Source: CAZSSH01 sp964609825
GTDB lineage: Bacteria > Verrucomicrobiota > Lentisphaeria > Victivallales > Victivallaceae
Length of the DNA: 64,000 nucleotides
Assembly: GCA_964609825.1 (NCBI GenBank)
Contig: CAZSSH010000010.1
Coordinates: 620,001 to 684,000 of the forward strand
Direction: 5' to 3'
The position numbers were made by a program, and so were the translations under genes. The number at the start of each line of letters is the position of its first letter. Positions within the stretch are counted from its first letter, which is position 1. The notes under the pieces are model-generated. The model had not been told where the DNA came from and ran no database searches. It saw nothing but the letters and a program-made list of their open reading frames with translations. Shown here piece after piece: positions 1 to 7,590 of this stretch.

Positions 1-399
1 ATACTGCCGCAGCTCAATCCACAACCCAATGCGGCCGAGCGGCAATGGTTGTTTCGCGTCGAGTTCCTCAACCTTTTGGGAAGATCGTATACCGAATACT
101 TGAAGCAGCCCGGCGCTGATCCGGCGGACAAACAAAAAATTATTGAGTTTGCTCAAGCGTTTTTCCCAACTTGGAATTTCTGGCTGGCAGATTTTCCCGC
201 TGTCTACGGCACGGAAGATTTTACCCAAGTTTTTACCGTCGTCGGTCAACCGTTTTCTGCCGGCGGGCAATGGATGATGATTGAAAACCGCCCCCCGGAG
301 CAACAGCCGCTGGGCATCACCTCCCAGAGGCAAATATTCGTCGTCAGGCAACTCGGCTTGCCGGAAAATTTAAATCGACATCATATGCCGAAACAGTAA
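1..399 (+). CDS. C-terminal fragment of an unrecognised protein
   Basis: The reading frame is open from the first base of the window and ends at TAA 397-399, so the true start lies upstream and only about 132 residues are visible. The fragment is rich in aromatic residues and proline and has no transmembrane segment. I recognise no family or motif. The in-frame TTG at 49 has no ribosome binding site and is not a convincing start. The gene converges on the glycosyltransferase at 484; I saw no clear hairpin terminator in the 84 bases between them. Confidence 0.6.
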   Translation: MLPQLNPQPNAAERQWLFRVEFLNLLGRSYTEYLKQPGADPADKQKIIEFAQAFFPTWNFWLADFPAVYGTEDFTQVFTVVGQPFSAGGQWMMIENRPPEQQPLGITSQRQIFVVRQLGLPENLNRHHMPKQ

Positions 400-483
400 T
401 GTTACGCTTGGCAGTGCATGCATTGTTTATTCTCGAACAATCGCGCGGATTCGCGTCGTTCATGAATAGCCGGACAAATCTTC

Positions 484-1662
484 TCACTCCCCGGTCGGAC
501 AACTCAGTGTTTTGCAATTTCCACACTTCCCCTGTTTTTTGAGGTGAACGCGCCCGGCGACAGTATATTTTTTCAGAAGTTTGATCACATGCAAAGGCGT
601 AATCGACTTGATGCAGCGCTGGCTGCCGCGCGGACACTCGCGCCGGAAGCACGGCGAGCACTCGGTGGGGCGGTAGATGATCTCCCAGTCGGCATTGATG
701 GGGCCGGTGGCGGTGCAATCGGTGGGGCCAAATACCGCAATCCCGGGTTTGCCCAACACCGCAGAGAGATGCATGATCCCGCTGTCGTTGGCGACGCAGC
801 AAACGGAGTAGTTCAAGAGATGCATGACTTCGGCCAACGAAGTTTTGCCGGCGAGATTGAATACCTTGCGGTCGCTCAAATCCTTGATCACCTCCTGACA
901 AACCTCGCGCTCGGAGCCCGAGCCCAACACCGCCACAATCCCGCCGTGACGCACCCAGTAGCGCGCCACCGTCCGAAAGGACTCCGCCGGCCAGCGCTTG
1001 GCCGCTCCGTAAGCGGCTCCGGCGGCCAGTGTCAAGAGTTGGGGATGCTCGCAAATCGAGCTTACTTCGGGATTGATCTCATCCAGCGACGGGCGGATCA
1101 CAAAGCGCGGCAACTTGCCGTCCCACACGGGAGCGCCCAAAGCACGGGCGATGGAGATATATTTGTTGGTATGGTGAATCTCCGCCAGGCGCAATTGCGG
1201 GCGCGACTCAAAGTCAAACGCCTTGGCCAAGAGCCAGGAGCGGAAACGGGCATTGGCGCCGTACAACGGCGAAACCCCGGCCAAGCGCATCAAAAGAGCG
1301 TCGCGAAAAGAGTTGTTAAACAAAACCCCGACGCCCATGCGCAAATTGCGAAGGCTGCGGAATTCGCTCAATGCCCACATTTTGTGGACATTTTTGAGCA
1401 AAATCATCCCGTCCACCCAAGGCAGCGCCCGAAACAACGGCTTGAGGTTGGCCGGACAAATGACAAACAAGGCGCAATACTCGGGGATGATTTTTTTAAG
1501 CATATACAACGCGGGAAGCGCCATCACCGCATCGCCGAGGTGATTGGGCATGCGTACGACCATGCCGTTTTTCCAGGCTTTTTCGGGGATCGTCACCACC
1601 GGCAGCTCCGGTGATTTGTACTGGTGAAACACGTCGATGCGCCTGACTTGCGAATCTTTCAA
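484..1662 (-). CDS. Glycosyltransferase family 9 (heptosyltransferase-like)
   Basis: The 392-residue protein resembles ADP-heptose:LPS heptosyltransferases (WaaF/RfaF type), which add heptose to the LPS inner core on the cytoplasmic face of the inner membrane. Visible hallmarks are an N-terminal R-M-P-N-H-L-G-D-A-V segment near residue 37, a sugar-nucleotide half with GSGSERE, the NDSGIMHL segment followed by VFGPTD near residue 310, and a Cys-rich tail containing ECSPCFRRECP as in heptosyltransferase II. Translation probably begins at TTG 1660-1662 because a GGAG ribosome binding site sits 7 bases upstream. It stands alone, divergent from mreB. The exact donor and acceptor cannot be read from sequence; another GT9 role in surface glycan synthesis is possible. 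Confidence 0.85.
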   Translation of the reverse strand: MKDSQVRRIDVFHQYKSPELPVVTIPEKAWKNGMVVRMPNHLGDAVMALPALYMLKKIIPEYCALFVICPANLKPLFRALPWVDGMILLKNVHKMWALSEFRSLRNLRMGVGVLFNNSFRDALLMRLAGVSPLYGANARFRSWLLAKAFDFESRPQLRLAEIHHTNKYISIARALGAPVWDGKLPRFVIRPSLDEINPEVSSICEHPQLLTLAAGAAYGAAKRWPAESFRTVARYWVRHGGIVAVLGSGSEREVCQEVIKDLSDRKVFNLAGKTSLAEVMHLLNYSVCCVANDSGIMHLSAVLGKPGIAVFGPTDCTATGPINADWEIIYRPTECSPCFRRECPRGSQRCIKSITPLHVIKLLKKYTVAGRVHLKKQGKCGNCKTLSCPTGE

Positions 1663-1825
1663 TTGCTTTCTCCAAAATTTTAAACGGCCCGATGCCGTGT
1701 CAATCCATTTTTTACCGGTGCCGACATCTGCTTAAAAAGGACCGGCTCCGGCGCATCTCGAGCAATAAGATAATCTGTTTTGCTCACTTTTTCAACAGAA
1801 ATAGCAAATATTTACAAAAAAAAAT

Positions 1826-1855
1826 TTGAAAATTCGCAAAATTATTGTCTATTAA
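1826..1855 (+). promoter_or_regulatory. Probable sigma-70 promoter of mreB
   Basis: TTGAAA (1826-1831) and TATTAA (1850-1855) are separated by 18 bases in an AT-rich stretch about 45 bases before the mreB start. The rest of the 234-base gap between the glycosyltransferase and mreB shows no other feature. Confidence 0.45.
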
Positions 1856-1896
1856 TAGAGAAATGTTTTCATTTAACAATATTTTAGGTGAATTTA

Positions 1897-2922
1897 ATGA
1901 GCGCACAATATCTTGCTAAGATGTTTTCCACGCATATCGGGATCGACTTGGGTACCGCCAACTGTCTCGTGTACGTGAGAGATCAAGGCATCGTTCTGTC
2001 CGAGCCGTCGGTTGTGGCTATCAAAGAGAGCACCCATGAGGTGGTAAGCGTAGGCGCCGAAGCCAAAAGCATGCTGGGCAAAACCCCGGGCAACATCCGG
2101 GCCATCCGTCCGATGAAAGAAGGCGTGATCGCCGATTTTGAAATCACCGAAGCCATGCTCCGGTATTTTATCCAAAAAGCCATCAAATCCGTGCCGTGGC
2201 GCAAACGTTTGCTGCATCCCCTGGTTTTGGTCGCAGTGCCCTCCGGGATCACCGAGGTGGAAAACCGCGCGGTCAAAGACAGTGCCAAACGCGCCGGTGC
2301 CGGTGAAGTCGTGTTGGTCGAGGAGCCGATGGCGGCCGCGGTCGGCGTCGGGTTGCCGGTGGCCGAGCCCGCGGGGAGCATGATCGTCGACATCGGCGGC
2401 GGCACCACCGAGGTGGCGGTCATTTCCCTCTCCGGGATTGTCGGAGCCAAGAGCGTGCGCGTGGGCGGCGATAAACTGGATGCCGCGATTACCCAGCATC
2501 TCAAAAAGATCTACAATCTGATGATCGGCGAACTCACCGCCGAGCAGATTAAAATTACCATCGGCAGCGCCTATCCGGTCAAGGACGAGCAAACCATGGA
2601 GGTCAAAGGCCTCGACATGGTTTCGCGCGTGCCCAAGACCGTCAAAATCAGTGCTGCGGAAATCCGCGTGGCTTTACAGGAGCCGATTACGACCATCATC
2701 GAGGCTGTGCGGGCGACGCTGGAGCGTTGTCCCCCCGACTTGGCGGCCGACCTAATCGATCGCGGCATTATGCTTGCCGGCGGCGGTGCGCTCCTGTGCG
2801 GCATTGACAAGTTATTAACTGAGGAAACCGGGCTGCCGGTATTTGTTTCCGAGGAGCCGCTGAGCGCGGTTGCCCGGGGTACCGGGGTAATGCTCCAGGA
2901 AGACACCATTTGGTCTGTATAA
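1897..2922 (+). CDS. mreB: Rod-shape actin homologue MreB
   Basis: MreB is the bacterial actin that forms membrane-associated filaments and directs lateral cell wall synthesis. The actin-fold signatures are all visible: phosphate-1 loop GIDLGTANCLVY at the N-terminus, a VPSGITEVE segment, VEEPMAAAVG, phosphate-2 loop DIGGGTTEVAVIS, and adenosine-motif LAGGGALL near the C-terminus. Length (about 341 aa) is normal. I chose ATG 1897 rather than the in-frame GTG at 1888 because the GTG lies inside the TAGGTG ribosome binding site that is 6 bases before the ATG. No mreC/mreD follows; the next gene, 3 bases downstream, is a DUF2156 protein. Confidence 0.95.
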   Translation: MSAQYLAKMFSTHIGIDLGTANCLVYVRDQGIVLSEPSVVAIKESTHEVVSVGAEAKSMLGKTPGNIRAIRPMKEGVIADFEITEAMLRYFIQKAIKSVPWRKRLLHPLVLVAVPSGITEVENRAVKDSAKRAGAGEVVLVEEPMAAAVGVGLPVAEPAGSMIVDIGGGTTEVAVISLSGIVGAKSVRVGGDKLDAAITQHLKKIYNLMIGELTAEQIKITIGSAYPVKDEQTMEVKGLDMVSRVPKTVKISAAEIRVALQEPITTIIEAVRATLERCPPDLAADLIDRGIMLAGGGALLCGIDKLLTEETGLPVFVSEEPLSAVARGTGVMLQEDTIWSV

Positions 2923-2925
2923 TTT

Positions 2926-3822
2926 ATGAAGATTGATTTAAAAAAGCTGAAACCGATCGAAATCTCCGACCTTGACCTTTTTCACAAAAAATTGGCGGTG
3001 ATGAACAGCCAGAGCTGTGAATGCAGTTTTGCCAATTTATTCATGTATCAGGAGCCCTACCAGCTGGAGTACATCGAGGTCAAAAAACGTCTCGTGGTGC
3101 TTGAGCGCAAAGCGGGCAACATCCATTACCCGATCGGCGAGTGGACTGAGCCTGCGGAGTTAAACGAAATCAGTCAGGTCTTTAAAAAGGCCGGGCTTAC
3201 TGACGGCGGAGTCTACGACGTGCCGGAGGATTTTTTGGACAAACACCCCGATTGCGATGAATTCTTTGAGCTTGAGTTTGACGAAGGCGCTATTGATTAT
3301 CTGTATTCGGTGGATAAAATCGCCACCTTTAACGGCCCCAAATTGCGCAAAAAGCACAATTTGGTCAAGCAATTTCAGACCAATTGGCCCCATGCCGAAG
3401 TACATAAAGTGACGGCGGAAAATTTGCCGATCGTCCGTAAATTGGCCTTTGAGCTCAACTCCCGCTTGGAGTGGTGCGAGTTTTTGGAAGAGGAAGAGCT
3501 TGCGATGGAGCGTGCCTGGAAAAATTTTGACACCTTGGGCCTGACTGGCGTGCTGCTCCTTGCCGAGCATAATTTCCCGGTCGGCTTCTCCATTGGCAGC
3601 ATCCTTCCTTCCGACACGGTGGACATCCATTTTGAGAAGGCCGATCATACTGTCAAAGGCGCACCCCAGACCCTGACCTGGCAGGTCGCTTTGGCATTGC
3701 GCGGCAAGGCTAAGTTTATGAACCGCGAGCAGGATATGAATGAAGAGTCGTTGCGCCACGCCAAGCGTTCGCTCGACCCGGAGCGCTTTTTTAAGCGTTA
3801 TTTCCTCCGCTCCAAAGATTGA
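2926..3822 (+). CDS. DUF2156 family protein (LPG-synthase C-terminal-like)
   Basis: A soluble 298-residue protein of the DUF2156 type, related to the GNAT-like catalytic domain of phosphatidylglycerol lysyltransferases. Supporting features are the N-terminal segment ending with SFANLFMY and an aromatic-rich strand, the tandem GNAT-like architecture, and the near-diagnostic C-terminal MNREQDMNEESLRHAKRS segment. There are no transmembrane helices, so it is not a full MprF. It begins 3 bases after mreB and should be on the same transcript, followed by an intrinsic terminator. The acyl acceptor of stand-alone DUF2156 proteins is not known to me. Function is inferred at family level only. Confidence 0.8.
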   Translation: MKIDLKKLKPIEISDLDLFHKKLAVMNSQSCECSFANLFMYQEPYQLEYIEVKKRLVVLERKAGNIHYPIGEWTEPAELNEISQVFKKAGLTDGGVYDVPEDFLDKHPDCDEFFELEFDEGAIDYLYSVDKIATFNGPKLRKKHNLVKQFQTNWPHAEVHKVTAENLPIVRKLAFELNSRLEWCEFLEEEELAMERAWKNFDTLGLTGVLLLAEHNFPVGFSIGSILPSDTVDIHFEKADHTVKGAPQTLTWQVALALRGKAKFMNREQDMNEESLRHAKRSLDPERFFKRYFLRSKD

Positions 3823-3835
3823 TGCATCGCATTAC

Positions 3836-4732
3836 TCAGCCCCGAAATTGCCGACGGTAATTTCCGGGGCTTTTTTTATGCACTTCGGCAAAGCGCCGGG
3901 CAAAGTAGTTGGAGTCGCCGAAGCCGCACTCGACGGCGATCTCCGAAATCGAACGGGTGCCGGTGATCAACAGCGACACCGCCCGCCGCAAACGCACGTG
4001 ATTCAGGTAATCCATCGGCGTAACCCCGGTGGCGGTTTTAAACAAGCGCAACAAGTTATTGGGTGAAGTGGCGGCGATTTTGCAAAAGTCGGCCAGCGTC
4101 CACTTTTTTTGGCACTGATTCTCCATTGCGCTGATAACTTTGGCCATGCGCAGCAAACTCGGTTGCTTGGTATCGGGTTGGGGCTCATATTGCCGGGAAA
4201 TCCGCACAATCAACTCAAGGAGCAAGGCGATCCCGGCACACTCAAAGCCGTGGTTTTTTTGTGCTAATTCGCACTCCAAACGCAAGGCGATATTTTGCAC
4301 CTCCGACAAAGCGTCCGGCTTGAGTTTCAACCGGTGGCGAAACAATTTGTCGCCGCTGAAACTGGGCTCAAGATCAAAGACCACATTGTACCCCGGTATC
4401 TTGCGCAGTTGGGAGAGCGGCAAATCCAAATGTGTCAGATCATACTGGATATTGATGAGCCCCAAGTGTTTGCTCTCGACAAAGCAGTGTCCGGCAAGCC
4501 CCTGCACGACAAAGACTTCGCCGCAACAAACCGGGATGCGCTCCTCATTGATGATCTGCACCGCCTCCCCCGAGGTTACCAGCACCAACTCGACGAAATC
4601 ATGACAATGCAAAACGGTGGTCAAATCGTGCTCGTGCTGATACGCGGCGTCGGGCGCAATGACCTTAACCGCCACCGGAAACTCCGGTGCCGGGAAATAA
4701 TTTTTTCCGCTTGCTTTGACGATATTTTGCAT
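3836..4732 (-). CDS. AraC-family regulator, probable xylose regulator
   Basis: The C-terminal third (about residues 200-298) is a double helix-turn-helix of the AraC type, with LADFCKIAATSPNNLLRLFK and the signature ISEIAVECGFGDSNYFARRF. The N-terminal half is a cupin-like sugar-binding domain with a His-rich strand (LHCHDFVELVLV). It is transcribed divergently from xylA-xylB, so D-xylose activation of that operon is the natural inference. I place the start at ATG 4732: an in-frame TTG at 4771 coincides with the -35 box of a strong promoter and cannot be translated from that promoter. Its stop codon overlaps the terminator of the convergent gene. Confidence 0.85.
   Translation of the reverse strand: MQNIVKASGKNYFPAPEFPVAVKVIAPDAAYQHEHDLTTVLHCHDFVELVLVTSGEAVQIINEERIPVCCGEVFVVQGLAGHCFVESKHLGLINIQYDLTHLDLPLSQLRKIPGYNVVFDLEPSFSGDKLFRHRLKLKPDALSEVQNIALRLECELAQKNHGFECAGIALLLELIVRISRQYEPQPDTKQPSLLRMAKVISAMENQCQKKWTLADFCKIAATSPNNLLRLFKTATGVTPMDYLNHVRLRRAVSLLITGTRSISEIAVECGFGDSNYFARRFAEVHKKSPGNYRRQFRG
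3838..3877 (+). terminator. Intrinsic terminator after the mreB-DUF2156 pair
   Basis: A hairpin with arms AGCCCCGAAATT (3838-3849) and AATTTCCGGGGCT (3859-3871; one bulged C) is followed by a run of T on the plus strand (3871-3877). The left arm encodes the last residues of the convergent araC-type gene. Confidence 0.85.
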
Positions 4733-4734
4733 AA

Positions 4735-4763
4735 TTGGTGATATTATACTATAACTTGGTGAT
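4735..4763. promoter_or_regulatory. Direct-repeat operator, probably AraC-type
   Basis: TTGGTGAT occurs at 4735-4742 and again at 4756-4763 in the same orientation, exactly 21 bases apart (two helical turns). Twelve of 17 positions match across the wider half-sites. AraC-family activators typically bind direct-repeat half-sites at this spacing. The repeats overlap the regulator's own promoter, suggesting autoregulation together with control of divergent xylA. Confidence 0.55.
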
Positions 4764-4771
4764 TTTTTCAA
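4743..4771 (-). promoter_or_regulatory. Promoter of the AraC-type gene, near-leaderless
   Basis: On the minus strand TTGAAA (4766-4771) and TATAAT (4743-4748) are separated by exactly 17 bases. The -10 box ends only 10 bases before the ATG at 4732, so the predicted transcript start is about 3-5 bases from the start codon and no Shine-Dalgarno sequence fits. Confidence 0.7.
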
Positions 4772-4844
4772 GGTTTTTTACGCCAAATATCGTATATTAA
4801 ATGTAGAAAAACAAAAATTTGACCCAAATCAAGGAGATTGTATC

Positions 4845-5963
4845 ATGTCGCAAGTCAACTGCATTACTGCCCGCTCGATGCCCTTTTGGTGCGTGGGCAG
4901 CCCCCTCTCCGACCCCTTTGGCGGGGCCGTCCTCGACCGTTTGGATTCGCTCGAAGTCGCCAAACTCATCGCTTGGGCCGGACGCGAAAAATACATTGAG
5001 CTCACCAGCTACCATGATGACGACCTTGTCCCGTGGAACCCCAACCAGCCCGAGGACGACCTTGACCCCAAAAGTGCGACTTATCAAAAATTGCGCGAAA
5101 TCAAGGCTGTGCTCGACAGCGGCAATGTCAAAGTACACGCCTCCATTTGCAGTTTGCACGGGGCCAAAATGTTTCGCAACGGCGGCTTGTGCAACCCCGA
5201 CCCGGAAATCCGGCGGCTGGCGCGGCTGAAAGTCGAGCGCACCTTGCGCATCGGCCAATTTTTTGGCGCCTCCTACTATGTCTACTGGGTCGCCCGCGAC
5301 GGCTTTGAAGTACCCGTCGCCACCAATTGGGGCGAAGTTTACGAGCACTTGGCCGAGGGGCTCAATCACGTCTATGATTACATCCATGAGCACAAGATGA
5401 CCAATTACCTCGGAGCCACCATTGAGCCCAAGCCCAACGAGCCCCGGGGCCAGATGTTTTTGCCGACGAGCGGCCATGCGGTGGGATTTATTTGCGGCAA
5501 ACTCAAGCACTCCGACTTTTGGGGCGTCAACCCCGAGCTGTTGCAGCATGAGAGCATGGCGCTGATGAATGCGGTGATGACCGTCGGCTACCTTTGCAGT
5601 GTCAACAAACTGAAATTTTTGCACTTCGGCAGCCAGATCAAGGCCCAGTTTGACAACGATTTCCCGCCGTTGGTCGGCCCCGAGGGGCTCAAGGAGACGG
5701 TCTTTATGTTTAAGGCGCTGCATGATTTAAACTGGCGCGGCGTCTGCGAGTTTGACTGCCACATGCTCCGCGCCGAGGGCGATATCGATGATCAGATCGG
5801 CTGCCGCAAGGAGTTTATTGTGAATTGCGTGACCGCTTTGGCCATGGCGCTCGAATTGGCCGGGCGGATCAAAGCCGCCAAGCCGGGCTCGCAATCGGCC
5901 GCCGACTTGCAGAGCATCCGCGAGATGTGCCAGTTGGACAATGTCAAAATCACCCGCAACTAG
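4845..5963 (+). CDS. xylA: Xylose isomerase family protein (class I, divergent)
   Basis: A 372-residue TIM-barrel sugar isomerase expected to convert D-xylose to D-xylulose in the cytoplasm. Class I (actinobacterial-type) landmarks are visible: YHDDDLVPW around the catalytic His, YVYWVARDG, IEPKPNEPRG with the metal-binding Glu and catalytic Lys, GVNPELLQHES, and FDNDF. In my by-eye alignment to Streptomyces xylose isomerase the ligand equivalent to Asp245 is His, Lys289 is also His, and one residue is inserted between the Glu217 and His220 equivalents, so activity or substrate may differ. AAGGAG (4831-4836) lies 8 bases before the ATG. It is followed 11 bases later by a xylulokinase, which supports the xylose assignment. 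Confidence 0.8.
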   Translation: MSQVNCITARSMPFWCVGSPLSDPFGGAVLDRLDSLEVAKLIAWAGREKYIELTSYHDDDLVPWNPNQPEDDLDPKSATYQKLREIKAVLDSGNVKVHASICSLHGAKMFRNGGLCNPDPEIRRLARLKVERTLRIGQFFGASYYVYWVARDGFEVPVATNWGEVYEHLAEGLNHVYDYIHEHKMTNYLGATIEPKPNEPRGQMFLPTSGHAVGFICGKLKHSDFWGVNPELLQHESMALMNAVMTVGYLCSVNKLKFLHFGSQIKAQFDNDFPPLVGPEGLKETVFMFKALHDLNWRGVCEFDCHMLRAEGDIDDQIGCRKEFIVNCVTALAMALELAGRIKAAKPGSQSAADLQSIREMCQLDNVKITRN

Positions 5964-5974
5964 TGAGGTGTCGT

Positions 5975-7519
5975 ATGGGGCTCTATTTGGGAATCGACGC
6001 AAGTACGCAGGGCATCAAAGCGGAAATCATCGACAGTGACCAAGGCGTGATTGCGGGAAGCTACGCGGTCAATTTCGGCAAAGATTTGCCGGAATACGCC
6101 CATCCTTACGGCTATTTGCCCAACGATGACGATCTGGTGCGCCAGGCCGACCCGTTGATGTGGCTGGACGCCTTGGATCTGCTCTTTGACAAAATGCGGC
6201 AGGCCAATGCGCCCTTGACGCAAATTTGCGGCATCTCCGGCTCCGGCCAGCAGCACGGCTCGGTGTATCTCAACGAGCGCTTTGCCGACACCCTCGGCAA
6301 ACTTGATCCCGGCCAAAGTCTTGCCGCCCAGCTCAAACCGTGTCTCAGCCGCCCCGCCTCCCCGATTTGGATGGATCGCTCGACGAGGGAATATTGCCAA
6401 AAGCTGGACCAAAAATTCGGCAAAGCGTTGCAGCAAATCACCGGCAGCCCGGCCATCGAGCGCTTCACCGGCCCGCAGATTATGAAGTTTGCCAATGAGG
6501 AGCCGGAGCGTTACCGGGAAACCGGCTATATTCACTTGGTGAGCTCCTTTTTGTGCTCGGTATTGATCGGCAAATCCGCCCCGATTGATTACGGCGACGG
6601 CGCGGGGATGAACCTCTTAAACTTAAAAACGCTCCAGTGGGACCCGGAAATTGCCGAATTTACCGCCCCCGGCTTGGTCACGAAACTCCCGCCGCCGGTG
6701 CCGTCCTCGGCGATTGCCGGTGGCGTAAGCCCGTACTTTGGCCGCTACGGCCTCAAAGCCGGGACGCCGGTCGCGGTCTGGTCGGGCGACAACCCAAACA
6801 GCCTCATCGGCGTCGGCGCCGGGGAGCCGGGGGTGGCGGTGATCAGTTTGGGCACCAGCGACACCTTTTTTGCCGCCATGCCCGACTTTAAAACCGACCC
6901 CGACGGCTTCGGCCATGTCTTCGGCAACCCGCAAGGGGGCTTCATGAGTTTGATTTGTTTCACCAACGGCTCATTGGCCCGCGAAAAGATCAAAGAAATG
7001 TGCAAAGTGAGCTGGGAGTATTTTGACCGGTTGAGCGCGGAGGAAGCACCGCCCGGCAATGACGGCAAGCTGCTGCTCCCCTACTTTACAGCGGAGTGCA
7101 CCCCTTTGGTGCTTGCGCCCAAGCTGCGCGCCAATTTTGATTTAAAGACGGCCACGGCGGCGGAAATCATCCGCGCATGTCTCGAGTCGCAGGCACTCTC
7201 CATGCGCCTCCACAGTCGCTGGCAGGCCCAAAATTTTAAACGCATCCGCATTACCGGCGGCGCGGCCAAGAGTGATTTTTTACGGCAAATACTGGCCGAT
7301 GTGTTTCAAGCCGAGATCGAGAGCATCCAAGTCGGCAACTCGGCCGGTCTCGGAGCGGCCTTGCGCGCGGCCAATGCGGTGTCGGGAATCGCGTTTGATC
7401 AACTCTACGGGCAGTTTTGCCGGACGACCGAAGTGATTAAGCCCAATTCGGCCAATGCCGAAGTGTATCAATCAATGCTCCGGCGTTACGCCGACTTTGC
7501 GGCCAACCCCGGCCAATAA
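5975..7519 (+). CDS. xylB: Xylulokinase (XYLB type)
   Basis: A FGGY-family sugar kinase of about 514 residues that would phosphorylate D-xylulose to xylulose 5-phosphate. The N-terminal phosphate loop GIDASTQGIK, ISGSGQQHGSVY, FTGPQIMKF, PIDYGDGAGMNLL, the SGDNPNSL segment and SLGTSDTFF match the animal/bacterial XYLB subgroup rather than E. coli XylB or rhamnulokinase. The frame is open further upstream (to 5825), but that stretch overlaps xylA; ATG 5975 with the nearby GAGG is the natural start. It forms an operon with xylA under the divergent AraC-type regulator. Confidence 0.9.
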   Translation: MGLYLGIDASTQGIKAEIIDSDQGVIAGSYAVNFGKDLPEYAHPYGYLPNDDDLVRQADPLMWLDALDLLFDKMRQANAPLTQICGISGSGQQHGSVYLNERFADTLGKLDPGQSLAAQLKPCLSRPASPIWMDRSTREYCQKLDQKFGKALQQITGSPAIERFTGPQIMKFANEEPERYRETGYIHLVSSFLCSVLIGKSAPIDYGDGAGMNLLNLKTLQWDPEIAEFTAPGLVTKLPPPVPSSAIAGGVSPYFGRYGLKAGTPVAVWSGDNPNSLIGVGAGEPGVAVISLGTSDTFFAAMPDFKTDPDGFGHVFGNPQGGFMSLICFTNGSLAREKIKEMCKVSWEYFDRLSAEEAPPGNDGKLLLPYFTAECTPLVLAPKLRANFDLKTATAAEIIRACLESQALSMRLHSRWQAQNFKRIRITGGAAKSDFLRQILADVFQAEIESIQVGNSAGLGAALRAANAVSGIAFDQLYGQFCRTTEVIKPNSANAEVYQSMLRRYADFAANPGQ

Positions 7520-7539
7520 CCTTACCCGATCTTACCGGT

Positions 7540-7575
7540 AAAAAAAACGGCGGCAACTCTTTAAGGTTGCCGCCG
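7540..7575 (-). terminator. Intrinsic terminator of the pseudopilin operon
   Basis: Arms CGGCGGCAAC (7548-7557) and GTTGCCGCCG (7566-7575) form a perfect 10-bp stem. The A-run at 7540-7547 becomes a T-run on the minus strand, so it terminates the leftward operon; it may also stop rightward xylB transcription, though no T-run follows on the plus strand. Confidence 0.85.
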
Positions 7576-7590
7576 GAAGATTGCCATCAT

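Noticed and set aside
544..1614. 356-residue open frame opposite the GT9 gene
   Set aside because: Antisense shadow of a gene with clear family motifs; the translation is Arg/His/Ala-rich with no recognisable domain.
4733..4771. TTG-initiated 13-residue extension of the AraC-type protein
   Set aside because: The TTG is part of a perfect -35 box, so it would not be transcribed from that promoter.
5825..5974. 50-codon upstream extension of xylB
   Set aside because: Lies within xylA in another frame; ATG 5975 gives the exact family N-terminus.
5975..7519. Rhamnulokinase for the rhaA operon
   Set aside because: The sequence matches XYLB-type xylulokinases and is paired with a xylose isomerase 30 kb away from the rhamnose genes.
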